DNA of 64,000 nt. Source: an uncultured Lachnospiraceae bacterium. GTDB lineage: Bacteria > Bacillota > Clostridia > Lachnospirales > Lachnospiraceae. The stretch is taken from assembly GCA_947575805.1 (NCBI GenBank), contig CANPOY010000009.1:1-64000 (forward strand), in the 5' to 3' direction. Shown piece by piece: positions 8,821 to 16,975 of this stretch. The notes under the pieces are model-generated. The model worked only from the letters and a program-made list of their open reading frames with translations, searched no databases and was not told the DNA's origin. The position numbers were made by a program, and so were the translations under genes. Numbering within the stretch: position 1 is the first letter of the stretch; every line of letters starts with the position of its first letter.

Positions 8821-9660
8821 TCAGGCATGCCGTTCTTCCGGGGAGACGTCCCTTTGCCTTGTGACCTCATACATCATAACGGACGCTGCACAGCTCACGT
8901 TAAAAGAAGAGGCATAAGAATTTTCCGACATGGGAATGGTACAAAGCATATCGCAGGCTTCCTTAAACGCCTTGTTCAGCCCCATGGTCTCATTCCCGAT
9001 CATCAGCATCAGGGGCACGGTCAGATCCGCAGACCAGATGGGGTTTTCCCGGTGAGCCGTGGTTCCCACAACGGTGAAATCGGAATACTTCTCCTTCATT
9101 TTCCCGATAAATCCGTACAGCTTGCCGTTGTCGTCAATCCTCACCACCGGCAGATTAAAAAAGGATCCCATGGCAGATACCACCACATCCGGGTCATATA
9201 AGTCCACCGAATGCCCGGTGAGAATCAGCATATCCGCTCCCAGCCCGTCGCAGGAGCGGATCATGGTTCCCAGATTCCCCTTGTTGGACGGCCGGTCAAA
9301 GAGTACCAGAAAGGGATTCTCCGAAAGCTCCACGGTCTCCAGCTTGTCCTCCCGCATCCCGATCACCGCCATCAGCTCGGAGGTATCCTCCTTATCGGAC
9401 AGCTCCCGCATCAGCTCCGGCGTCAAACAATAATTTTCATCCGTCTTTACCGTTTTAAGCATATTCTTTGCCCAGTCAGATAATCCGGCCTCCGCATAAA
9501 GGAAGGAGTGGATCATCCAGCCGTTTTTAACGGCCTCGTTCAGGCTGCGGACCCCCTCCACCAGAAATCTGTTATACTTGTATCGTTTGTTCCGATTGGT
9601 CTTAAGCACCTCTATCTGCTGATAGGTGCTGTTCTTACTGAATATTTTTCTTTCCTTCAT
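8821..9660 (-). CDS. TrmH/SpoU-family RNA 2'-O-methyltransferase
   Basis: Predicted 279-residue SAM-dependent RNA ribose methyltransferase. The three SpoU motifs are visible: NKGNLGTMIRSCDGLGAD (motif 1), LMIGNETMGLN (motif 2) and IPMSENSYASSFNVSCAASV (motif 3). These make the trefoil knot that binds SAM. An N-terminal substrate-binding region of ~110 residues includes RFLVEGVRSLNEA, typical of members acting on rRNA or tRNA. The exact target nucleotide cannot be told from sequence. It is the last gene of the rimO-pgsA-cinA-EamA run, 51 bp after the transporter gene. Confidence 0.88.
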   Translation of the reverse strand: MKERKIFSKNSTYQQIEVLKTNRNKRYKYNRFLVEGVRSLNEAVKNGWMIHSFLYAEAGLSDWAKNMLKTVKTDENYCLTPELMRELSDKEDTSELMAVIGMREDKLETVELSENPFLVLFDRPSNKGNLGTMIRSCDGLGADMLILTGHSVDLYDPDVVVSAMGSFFNLPVVRIDDNGKLYGFIGKMKEKYSDFTVVGTTAHRENPIWSADLTVPLMLMIGNETMGLNKAFKEACDMLCTIPMSENSYASSFNVSCAASVMMYEVTRQRDVSPEERHA

Positions 9661-9711
9661 CTTAGCCCGCCTGCTTCACGTAACTCAATGTTTTAAACCT
9701 GCGCTCCCTGC

Positions 9712-10125
9712 TCACAAAACCATAACCAGCGTCCCCGCACCGATCAGCAGACAACCGATCAAAGACTTGACCGTAAACTGCTCATGCAGGAATACAAATG
9801 CCAGAATCATTGTAATCACCACACTCAGCTTGTCTATAGGAGCCACCTTTGACACCTCGCCTACCTGAATGGCCCTGTAATAGCACAGCCAGGAGGCTCC
9901 GGTGGCGAGGCCTGACAGGATCAGAAACAACCAGCTTTTCCTGCTGATCTGACTTAATCCTCCCTGGGCATGGGTGAGAAAAACCATCCCCCAGGCAATG
10001 ACCACTACCACGACGGTTCTGATGGCCGTGGCAAGATTTGAGTTGACCCCCTCTATGCCCACTTTTGCCAGTATGGAAGTAAGCGCCGCAAAGCCCGCGG
10101 ACAGCAATGCCAATATCCACCACAT
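9712..10125 (-). CDS. Half-size EamA-family membrane transporter
   Basis: Predicted 137-residue membrane protein with about five hydrophobic helices, similar to a single EamA/DMT repeat (GVNSNLATAIRTVVV, ASWLCYYRAIQVGEVSKVAPID). Full DMT exporters have two such repeats, so this type is expected to dimerise like EmrE. The substrate is unknown. It starts 12 bp after cinA with AGGGGA before the ATG, so it is probably cotranscribed with it. Confidence 0.82.
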   Translation of the reverse strand: MWWILALLSAGFAALTSILAKVGIEGVNSNLATAIRTVVVVVIAWGMVFLTHAQGGLSQISRKSWLFLILSGLATGASWLCYYRAIQVGEVSKVAPIDKLSVVITMILAFVFLHEQFTVKSLIGCLLIGAGTLVMVL

Positions 10126-10137
10126 ATTTTGTTTCCC

Positions 10138-11406
10138 CTAATCCTTCTTTCCGAATGTCACCTTACTGAAATATTCCAGAATGCAGCTGCGCAGCAATGC
10201 CAGCGCTGCAGAGACAGCCGACTCCCTCACCTTGCCCCTGCTGCCGGAAAAGTGATATTTCTTCACCGTAACCTTTCCCTTGACGCTGCAGGCGATGTAT
10301 ACAAGTCCCACAGGCTTTTCTTCCGTTCCCCCGTCAGGGCCGGCCACCCCCGTCACTGCCACGGCTGCGTCTGCTTTCAGTGTAAGAGCCGCCCCCTTCG
10401 CCATCTCTTCCGCCGTCTGTTCGCTGACGGCGCCATATTTCTGAAGGGTGGACTTCTTCACCCCCAGGAATCTGCGTTTGGCCTTATTGGAGTAGGTAAT
10501 GACTCCCGCCTTATATACCTCGGAGGCTCCGGGCACATTTACCAGCCTGGCCGAAAGCAGACCTCCCGTACAGGATTCCGCGCAGGTGACCGTCAGGTCG
10601 TTTGCCTGTAAAAGATCAACCACTGATTTCTCCAGGCTGGTATCCTCCTCCGTGGAATAAACATCGTTTCCAAACCGGCTCTTCAGCTCCTTTACGACCG
10701 GCTTAATCAGCTTCATTGCTGCCTTCCGGTCTGTCGCAGCCGCCGTCACCCGGATATGGACCTCACCGGTTTTTGCATAGGTCGCTATGGTAGGATTGGT
10801 CTGGGCGTCAATCAGATCCTTCACCATGGTCTCCGCCCTGCTCTCCCCCACGCCGCAGATCTTCACGGTCTGGGAGCAGATAACCTGCGCCGTCAGTCCT
10901 GTCAGATAGGGCATAACGCTTTCCTCAAACATGGGACAAAGCTCGTTTGGCGGTCCGGGAAGCAGCACCACTTTTGTATTTTCCACCTCCAGGATAACGC
11001 CGGGGGCTGTGCCGTTATGGTTCTCCAGCACCATGCCGCCCTCCGGAAGCATGGCCTGCTTCCAGTTATTATCTGTAGGTTTCAGGCCCTTGGCTTCGAA
11101 ATAGCGTTTGATTGCCTTCCGGCTGGGCTCATGAAGCACCAGCTTCTTTCCGCAGACCTCCGCCGCCGTCTCCTTGGTCAGATCATCCTCCGTGGGCCCA
11201 AGCCCTCCTGAAAGCAGGATAACGTCCGAACGCCCCATTGCTTTCCTGAGCGCTGCTCCCAGACGCTCCCTGTTATCCCCCACCGTCGTCTGAAAATAAC
11301 AGGTCAGTCCCAATCCTGCGCATTTTTCCGCCAGATATGCGGCATTGGTATTGACGATATTTCCCAGCAGCAGCTCCGTTCCCACACTGATCAGTTCTAC
11401 TGTCAT
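10138..11406 (-). CDS. cinA: CinA-family nicotinamide nucleotide amidohydrolase
   Basis: Predicted 422-residue protein with the two CinA parts. The N-terminal molybdopterin-binding-like domain (~1-170; ISVGTELLLGNIVNTNA, LSGGLGPTEDDLT) is linked in the family to ADP-ribose pyrophosphatase activity. The C-terminal domain (~255-415; TCAESCTGGLLSARL, AVTGVAGPDGGTEEKPVG) is a PncC-type nicotinamide mononucleotide deamidase. It helps recycle pyridine nucleotides and is historically linked to competence. The start has GAGGGAATT before ATG, 7 bp after pgsA. Confidence 0.95.
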   Translation of the reverse strand: MTVELISVGTELLLGNIVNTNAAYLAEKCAGLGLTCYFQTTVGDNRERLGAALRKAMGRSDVILLSGGLGPTEDDLTKETAAEVCGKKLVLHEPSRKAIKRYFEAKGLKPTDNNWKQAMLPEGGMVLENHNGTAPGVILEVENTKVVLLPGPPNELCPMFEESVMPYLTGLTAQVICSQTVKICGVGESRAETMVKDLIDAQTNPTIATYAKTGEVHIRVTAAATDRKAAMKLIKPVVKELKSRFGNDVYSTEEDTSLEKSVVDLLQANDLTVTCAESCTGGLLSARLVNVPGASEVYKAGVITYSNKAKRRFLGVKKSTLQKYGAVSEQTAEEMAKGAALTLKADAAVAVTGVAGPDGGTEEKPVGLVYIACSVKGKVTVKKYHFSGSRGKVRESAVSAALALLRSCILEYFSKVTFGKKD

Positions 11407-11413
11407 AATTCCC

Positions 11414-12007
11414 TCATTTCTGTTCTTTCATTACACCCTTGTTCTTCACCAGGTAATCCAAAAGTGAAATTACCGTCAATGCCAGGGCGATCCACATGAT
11501 AATGTCGGTAACAATCTGCACCTTGTGATATTTTACCCCCAGGTTGGCAATCATCAGGCAGACCATCACCATCTGAAAGGTAGTCTTGAACTTGCCCCAA
11601 TAGCTTGCGGCAATGACTACACGATTGTCCGCAGCAATCAGCCGGAAGCCGCTGATGATAAATTCCCGGCTGATAATAACAATTACCACCCAGGAAGGAA
11701 TCCGCCCCATCTCCGTCAGCGCAATCAGCGCGCCGCAGACCAGCAGCTTATCCGCCAGAGGATCCATAAACTTTCCGAAATTCGTTACCAGGTTATATTT
11801 CCGGGCAATCTTGCCGTCCGCCAGATCCGTCAGGCTGGCAATGATAAAGATCCCCAGGGCGATATAGTCCGCATAGGGGATGGCCCAGCCGAACACTGCC
11901 CGGAACCAGGCCCACTGGTGATAGCCTCCCAGCAGGAAAACCAGGAAAGGAAGAATTAAAATCACCCGAAAAACAGTCAGTTTGTTGGGCAGGTTCATTT
12001 TACTCAT
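11414..12007 (-). CDS. pgsA: CDP-diacylglycerol-glycerol-3-phosphate 3-phosphatidyltransferase
   Basis: Predicted 197-residue membrane enzyme that makes phosphatidylglycerophosphate, the committed step to phosphatidylglycerol. The CDP-alcohol phosphotransferase motif is complete: DLADGKIARKYNLVTNFGKF followed by MDPLADK. Four to six membrane helices are visible. The ATG overlaps the last 8 nt of rimO and is 9 nt after GGAG, supporting translational coupling; a second ATG at 11998 (MNLPNKLT) is the position where many family members start. Confidence 0.93.
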   Translation of the reverse strand: MSKMNLPNKLTVFRVILILPFLVFLLGGYHQWAWFRAVFGWAIPYADYIALGIFIIASLTDLADGKIARKYNLVTNFGKFMDPLADKLLVCGALIALTEMGRIPSWVVIVIISREFIISGFRLIAADNRVVIAASYWGKFKTTFQMVMVCLMIANLGVKYHKVQIVTDIIMWIALALTVISLLDYLVKNKGVMKEQK

Positions 12008-13328
12008 GATATATTTCTCCTATCAGATCATATTCGTTATAGTCGGTGACAAGCACCTTTACAAAATCTCCGGTCATCAACTGAGCCGTAGTATTTAGGA
12101 ACAGATAGCCGTCCACTCCCGGCGCGTCCCTGTAAGTTCTGGTGACATATACATCCTCATCCGCCACCTTTCCCTCCACCATGACCTCCAGCACCTTACC
12201 CGTCATAGCTTCTGCTTTGTCAAAAGAAATTGCCTGCTGCAGTTCCATCAGTTCGTCCCTGCGGAAAGCTTTGACCTCTTCCGCTATCTGGTCCGGCATT
12301 TCGGCCGCAGCCGTATCCTCCTCCTGAGAATAAGGAAAAACCCCCAGCCTGTCAAATTCCATTTCGTTCACAAAACGATACAGTTCCTGGAAATCCTCCT
12401 CCGTCTCACCCGGGAAACCGCTGATCAGCGTTGTCCGCAGACAGATGTCAGGAATCCGCTCCCGGAGCTTCCCGATCTGCCGGCGCAGCTCCTCCTGATG
12501 GGTTCGCCTCCCCATACGCCTCAGCACACCGTCCGCGGCGTGCTGAATGGGAATATCCAGGTAATTGCATATCTTGGGCTCCCGGGCAATGGTCTCTGTC
12601 AGCTCTTCCGTAATCTCCTCGGGATAGCAGTACAGAATCCGGATCCAATGGATCCCTTCGATCCCTGCCAGCCCCTTAAGCAGCTTCGGCAGCGCCTTTT
12701 CCCCATAGAGATCCACGCCGTAAAGCGTGGTCTCCTGGGCCACCAGGATCAGCTCACGGACCCCCTGCCCCGCCAGCCTTTCCGCCTGGGCAGTAAGATC
12801 CTCCATGGGCACGCTGCGGTATTGTCCCCGCACTTTTGGTATGACGCAGTAGGTGCAATGCTTATTGCAGCCCTCCGCAATCTTCAGATAGGCAAAATGC
12901 CCTCCCGTAGTCAACACCCTGTCCCGCAGAGCGGCAGGCTTCTCATCCAGCTCCCGGTAATGATTCCTGCCCTTTCCCTCCAGGGCTTCCCCGATGGCCT
13001 CCGCGATCTCTTCAATGGCGGCGGTGCCCACGATGGCATCCACCTGGGGGATCTCCTTCTGAATCTCCTCCCGGTAGCGCTGGGCCAGGCAGCCGGCGGC
13101 AATCAGAACCCTGATCTTTCCCGAATCTTTTAGCTCCGCCATCTCCAGAAGGGTATTGATGCTTTCCTCCTTGGCATCGCCGATAAAGCAGCAGGTGTTG
13201 ACCACCACAATATCCGCTTCCGCCTCGTCGTCGGTAAAGGAATAGCCCTCACGGCCAAGCAGCCCCAGCATCATTTCCGTGTCCACCAGGTTCTTGTCGC
13301 AGCCTAAGGAAATAAACAATATCTTCAT
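12000..13328 (-). CDS. rimO: Ribosomal protein S12 methylthiotransferase
   Basis: Predicted 442-residue radical SAM enzyme that adds a methylthio group to the conserved Asp of ribosomal protein S12. The N-terminal domain has the three auxiliary-cluster cysteines in LGCDKN, NTCCFI and AAGCLAQRY. The radical SAM motif CNKHCTYC follows, and a TRAM domain ends the protein. The CDKNLVDTE signature favours RimO over MiaB. The ATG at 13328 has AGGAG 5 nt upstream; the ORF-track start at 13346 is not needed. It begins the rimO-pgsA-cinA run after the rpoZ terminator. Confidence 0.94.
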   Translation of the reverse strand: MKILFISLGCDKNLVDTEMMLGLLGREGYSFTDDEAEADIVVVNTCCFIGDAKEESINTLLEMAELKDSGKIRVLIAAGCLAQRYREEIQKEIPQVDAIVGTAAIEEIAEAIGEALEGKGRNHYRELDEKPAALRDRVLTTGGHFAYLKIAEGCNKHCTYCVIPKVRGQYRSVPMEDLTAQAERLAGQGVRELILVAQETTLYGVDLYGEKALPKLLKGLAGIEGIHWIRILYCYPEEITEELTETIAREPKICNYLDIPIQHAADGVLRRMGRRTHQEELRRQIGKLRERIPDICLRTTLISGFPGETEEDFQELYRFVNEMEFDRLGVFPYSQEEDTAAAEMPDQIAEEVKAFRRDELMELQQAISFDKAEAMTGKVLEVMVEGKVADEDVYVTRTYRDAPGVDGYLFLNTTAQLMTGDFVKVLVTDYNEYDLIGEIYHE

Positions 13329-13380
13329 ATAACTCCTGTCTGTCAAAATGAGTCCCGCTCCTGCGGGATGCAGCCTGACA

Positions 13381-13431
13381 AAAAAGCTGCTGCAAAATAC
13401 AGAATCGGAAGATCGTTATTTTGCAACAGCC
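13381..13431 (-). terminator. Rho-independent terminator of yicC-remA-gmk-rpoZ
   Basis: On the minus strand GCTGTTGCAAAATA...TATTTTGCAGCAGC is followed by TTTTTT. The 14-bp stem has one mismatch. It ends the rpoZ operon; a second smaller hairpin (TCCCGC-AGGA-GCGGGA) follows before rimO. Confidence 0.92.
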
Positions 13432-13440
13432 CCTCTTTCC

Positions 13441-13674
13441 TTATTCTTCGTCACCAAGTATCTTGATCTGACTCTGGTTCAGTTCCTCTATCGCAACGGA
13501 AAGAGGCTTCTTATCCTTGCCCTCCACCAGAGGATCCTCCCCGGCGATAATCTGTCTTGCACGCTTGGAGGTAGCCATTACGATGGAATACCGGCTGTTT
13601 ACCACCGGCGCTTCCCCCTGCTCGACCTCGCTGTTTACTACTTTCATTAAATCGGAATAAGATGGATGTAACAT
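13441..13674 (-). CDS. rpoZ: DNA-directed RNA polymerase omega subunit
   Basis: Predicted 77-residue omega subunit, which helps assemble the beta-prime subunit and can affect promoter choice. The core NSRYSIVMATSKRARQII matches the family. Its ATG overlaps the gmk stop codon (TAATG), implying coupled translation. The position after gmk is the common bacterial order. Confidence 0.93.
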   Translation of the reverse strand: MLHPSYSDLMKVVNSEVEQGEAPVVNSRYSIVMATSKRARQIIAGEDPLVEGKDKKPLSVAIEELNQSQIKILGDEE

Positions 13675-14312
13675 TATGAATTTGCTCCTTTCGCGAAACC
13701 CTTCAGTTCCTCTCTGATTTCCTTGATAAACTCCTGCCTTCTGACAGGTGCCCTGCGGGCGGCGTCCACCACACGGTGAATCTCCTCCACACAGGCCTCC
13801 AGGTCATCATTGACCACTATATAATCATAGGCATTCACGCCTTCTGATTCCTCTGCCGCACGGGCCAGCCTCCTGGCGATCACCTCCGGCTCTTCTGTGC
13901 CTCTCCCCTCCAGCCTGCGCTTTAACTCCTGCACGCTGGGCGGCGTCACAAAGATCAGCAGGCTTTCGGGAAATTTCTCCTTGATCTTCAGCGCTCCCTG
14001 AATCTCTATTTCCAGGATCACATTCTTCCCCGCCGCCAACTGCTCTTCCACATAAGCCCGGGGGGTTCCGTAATAATTTCCGCAGTACAGGGCATATTCG
14101 ATCAACCCGTTTTGAACAATCGTCTCCTCAAACTTTTCCCTTGTGGAGAAGAAATATTCCACGCCGTCCCTCTCACCTTTTCTGGGCTCCCTGGTGGTCA
14201 TGGAAATGGAGAGAGCATAATCATCGTATTTCTGTATAAGCTTCTTTACCACAGTTCCCTTGCCCGCTCCGGAAAATCCGGACAGGACAATCAGAATTCC
14301 CTTTTGTTCCAT
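13674..14312 (-). CDS. gmk: Guanylate kinase
   Basis: Predicted 212-residue enzyme that phosphorylates GMP to GDP with ATP. The P-loop is GFSGAGKGTV (Phe where Pro or Pro-like residues are usual), followed by SISMTTREPRKGERDGVEYFF, the GMP-binding segment, and the lid. The chosen ATG (MEQKGILIV) is where family members start, although the GAGGAG is only 2-4 nt away; the ORF-track start at 14345 lacks a ribosome binding site. It overlaps rpoZ by 1 nt. Confidence 0.94.
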   Translation of the reverse strand: MEQKGILIVLSGFSGAGKGTVVKKLIQKYDDYALSISMTTREPRKGERDGVEYFFSTREKFEETIVQNGLIEYALYCGNYYGTPRAYVEEQLAAGKNVILEIEIQGALKIKEKFPESLLIFVTPPSVQELKRRLEGRGTEEPEVIARRLARAAEESEGVNAYDYIVVNDDLEACVEEIHRVVDAARRAPVRRQEFIKEIREELKGFAKGANS

Positions 14313-14353
14313 ATCTCCTCGCATTCCGTGCCTAAACCGGCACAAATCTTCTG

Positions 14354-14632
14354 CTAATATTCATTTCCCTCTTCATCCGCCTGCTGTACTCCGTCTCCCT
14401 GACCCGTCTGGACACGGCCCGCGATGGTCTCCGGCAAAAGCGCCGACAGCACTACCTGACTGTTTTCCATGACCAGAACAGACTTGGTCTTGCGTCCCTG
14501 GGTGGCGTCAATAGCCATGCCCTTCTCCTTTGCCCCCTGCACCATGCGCTTCACCGGCGCAGACTCCGGACTGACTATGGCAATGATCTTCGCGGTATTT
14601 ACGATATTGCCGAATCCGATATGAATCAGCAT
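14354..14632 (-). CDS. remA: RemA-like DNA-binding regulator (DUF370)
   Basis: Predicted 92-residue homologue of RemA, which in Bacillus subtilis activates biofilm matrix and osmoprotection genes. The conserved core IGFGNIVNTAKIIAIVSPESAPVKR and DATQGRKTKSVLVM is visible. The ATG at 14632 is 7 nt after GGAGG; the longer track ORF is rejected. The place between yicC and gmk is the usual Firmicute order. The C-terminal 20 residues are acidic and Gln/Gly-rich and vary in the family. Confidence 0.9.
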   Translation of the reverse strand: MLIHIGFGNIVNTAKIIAIVSPESAPVKRMVQGAKEKGMAIDATQGRKTKSVLVMENSQVVLSALLPETIAGRVQTGQGDGVQQADEEGNEY

Positions 14633-14670
14633 ATGCCGCCCTCCTTCGCCACACGCCGGCATGGCGGTGG

Positions 14671-15549
14671 TTACTCAATATTCTGAATCTGCTCCCTTAC
14701 CTTCTCGATCTCCGTCTTCAGCTCTATGGCACAATTGGATATTTCCAGATCGTTGGCCTTCGACAGCGTGGTATTTGCCTCCCGGTTCATCTCCTGGGCT
14801 ATGAAATCAAGCTTGCGGCCAATGGAGCCTCCCTCCAGCAGGGACGCCCGGGTTGTCTCGATATGGCTGCGAAGCCTTACAATCTCCTCGTCAACACAGA
14901 TTTTATCCGCAAAGATCGTAACCTCCGTCAAAATCCGGCCCTCGTCCATGGTGTTGTCGCCCAGAAGCTCCTTTACCTTATCCTCCAGCTTGCGACGGTA
15001 GTCAGCCACCAGCCGGGGCGAGCGCTCCGAGATGAAGTCCGCCAGCCTTGACATGCCGTCCAGCTTTTCCAGCAGATCCGCTTTCAGGTGCTCTCCCTCC
15101 GTAACCCGGCTCTCCACAAACATTTTGGCGGCGCCGTCCACAGCCTTCTGCAGCTCTTTCCAAAGCTCCTCCGCATCCGTTCCCGCCTCTTCCATCGTCA
15201 GGACCTCAGGGTATCTGGAGAGAGACGACACACTGACATCATTGGCCAGGCCGAACTCCTCCGCCATCTGCTTCAGGTAAAGGAAGTACTCCGCTGCCAG
15301 CTCTTTGTTGTATCGAACCTTACATGTCTGCTCCGAAAGGTCTTCATAAGAAACAAACACATCCACCTTACCTCTGGAAATATACTTTTTCAATTCGCCC
15401 CGGACGGCGGACTCAAAATAATTGAGTGACTTGGGCATCTTAATCGTCACATCCAGATACCGGTGGTTGACGGCCTTGATTTCAACCGTAAATTTTCTGC
15501 TGTTCTCCGAGACCTCGCATCTGCCGAAGCCGGTCATGCTCTTAATCAT
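14671..15549 (-). CDS. yicC: YicC-family endoribonuclease
   Basis: Predicted 292-residue protein of the YicC/YloC family, whose members have been shown to be endoribonucleases acting on structured RNA. The start MIKSMTGFGR and the end RIAQEMNREANTTLSK-like segment (FIAQEMNREANTTLSKAND) are diagnostic. The ATG at 15549 has GGGAG 6 nt upstream; the 38 extra track residues belong to the leader. It is the first gene of yicC-remA-gmk-rpoZ, transcribed from the promoter at 15670-15698, and its leader carries a strong hairpin at 15568-15594. Confidence 0.92.
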   Translation of the reverse strand: MIKSMTGFGRCEVSENSRKFTVEIKAVNHRYLDVTIKMPKSLNYFESAVRGELKKYISRGKVDVFVSYEDLSEQTCKVRYNKELAAEYFLYLKQMAEEFGLANDVSVSSLSRYPEVLTMEEAGTDAEELWKELQKAVDGAAKMFVESRVTEGEHLKADLLEKLDGMSRLADFISERSPRLVADYRRKLEDKVKELLGDNTMDEGRILTEVTIFADKICVDEEIVRLRSHIETTRASLLEGGSIGRKLDFIAQEMNREANTTLSKANDLEISNCAIELKTEIEKVREQIQNIE

Positions 15550-15567
15550 CCGTATCTCCCGTCTTAT

Positions 15568-15594
15568 TTCCAGACGGCGGTCCGCCGCCTGGAA
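15568..15594 (-). promoter_or_regulatory. Strong leader hairpin 18 nt upstream of yicC
   Basis: TTCCAGACGGCG-GTC-CGCCGCCTGGAA on the plus strand (a 12-bp stem with one G-U pair in the minus-strand RNA and a 3-nt loop) lies in the yicC 5' leader next to its ribosome binding site. There is no T-run, so it is not a terminator. It may tune mRNA stability or translation. Confidence 0.55.
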
Positions 15595-15669
15595 CCTGGT
15601 TTTTGCTCTGCAACCTCCGAAAAACAAATGTCTGCTTTGCAGTTGCTTGTTTTTCCTCTGCACCTTTAC

Positions 15670-15698
15670 ATTATAGAATAAGTTTGGGGACGCGTCAA
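15670..15698 (-). promoter_or_regulatory. Sigma-A promoter of the yicC operon
   Basis: On the minus strand TTGACG and TATAAT are separated by 17 nt, nearly perfect consensus. Transcription would start near 15663, giving a leader of ~115 nt before yicC. Confidence 0.85.
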
Positions 15699-15747
15699 GA
15701 GTCGGCGGACGCAGGACACAGTTGACCGGACGCGCAATATACCGGCT

Positions 15748-16788
15748 TTATATCCAGGAAGACGAAGCAGGCTGCGCTCCCTGGGGCGGCCCGGGCAATA
15801 CAGGGGAATGGTCCCGGTCGCCCTTGTCGCAATCAACAACCCGCACCTTTCCCTTGTCATAATCGCTTTGGGAACACAGATATGCAGTACTCAATCCGTT
15901 ATAAGAGAAAATTCCCTTCCCGCTTAAAACGGTTTCCCCGCGAAATACCTTGCATCCGCTGTCCACACGTTTTATCTGTGCATTGGATTCCTGCCGGGCA
16001 ATATCATTTCCCTGCCCGGACACACCGCGGTCAAAGCTTCCGGCTGCACTGCCCGCCCCCGCGGAATCCGCTCCCCGGGTAATCAACTTCAACACCAGGA
16101 ATATCACTGCCAATATCACCGCAAACAGAAACAGCGGAATTATATTTTCCAGAAATAAGAGCACCAGCGGGGCAGCTCCAAAGCAAAAGAGCGCCGACAG
16201 CAGAATATATTTTAAAAGCAGGCCGGCCCTTGAAAAAGCAGTGAAAATAAAGATAATCACCGACATAATGACGCCGGCTGCCACCAGCGCCGTCATCAGA
16301 GAATAAATATCCTCCATTCCCAGCCTCTGCAGAAAACCCTGGAAGGAAACCGCCTGTTCTTCCGTAAGGGGTATGGCACCACTGCTCAAACGCTCAAGGT
16401 ATACCACCGAGCCTCCGATTCCTGCCGCCAGCACAATCAGGACCGACATGATTATGCGGCGCGCAATTCCCACATACCTGTAAAAACAAACAAAACAGGC
16501 AAGGAAGGCAGCCGCCAGCGCTATGCCCTCGATGACAGCAGCAGGGCTTACATAGAAAATACCTGCGGTTCCTTTTGTAAACAGCTGCTCAAAAGAAAAA
16601 ATACCGCTTTCCCCCACAATAGCGGCCTGGTCAGCATACCCGCCCCCCGCGATAAAGAGAATCCATCCCACAACCACTGCAGTCACACAGGTAATGTCGG
16701 CCGCCAGAAAGGCCAGAACCCCGACCGCTTCCGGGATACTGTCTGCCTGAAATTTCATCTGTATCTTTTCCTTTAATCGTTGAAACAT
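15748..16788 (-). CDS. Polytopic membrane protein, unknown
   Basis: Predicted 346-residue membrane protein that I cannot place in a family. Six or seven hydrophobic segments lie between residues ~20 and ~245, including an N-terminal cytosolic amphipathic stretch. The last ~105 residues are hydrophilic and Gly/Ser/Asp-rich with a terminal Pro-rich tail (VLPGPPQGAQP). The ATG at 16788 has GGAGG 8 nt upstream, so the track start at 16803 is rejected. It is divergent from rqcH and seems to be alone in its transcript. Confidence 0.75.
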   Translation of the reverse strand: MFQRLKEKIQMKFQADSIPEAVGVLAFLAADITCVTAVVVGWILFIAGGGYADQAAIVGESGIFSFEQLFTKGTAGIFYVSPAAVIEGIALAAAFLACFVCFYRYVGIARRIIMSVLIVLAAGIGGSVVYLERLSSGAIPLTEEQAVSFQGFLQRLGMEDIYSLMTALVAAGVIMSVIIFIFTAFSRAGLLLKYILLSALFCFGAAPLVLLFLENIIPLFLFAVILAVIFLVLKLITRGADSAGAGSAAGSFDRGVSGQGNDIARQESNAQIKRVDSGCKVFRGETVLSGKGIFSYNGLSTAYLCSQSDYDKGKVRVVDCDKGDRDHSPVLPGPPQGAQPASSSWI

Positions 16789-16890
16789 AGTATATTCCTC
16801 CAAAGTTAATTATCTGTCAACAGGCTTTTCAGGTATTCTACCATTTCCGGCAGCTTTCATCAATAGCTTTTCCCTGCAGGCTTCCGCCCA

Positions 16891-16919
16891 TTGCTTTTTC
16901 AACTTAACTCTGGTAGACT
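16891..16919 (+). promoter_or_regulatory. Possible rqcH promoter
   Basis: TTGCTT and TAGACT are separated by 17 nt, 57 nt before the rqcH ATG. Both elements match consensus only in part. Confidence 0.45.
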
Positions 16920-16975
16920 GTGAAAACAGAGGTGGTGAAAACCTGCCGCATCACATTATAAAAAGGAGAAATACC

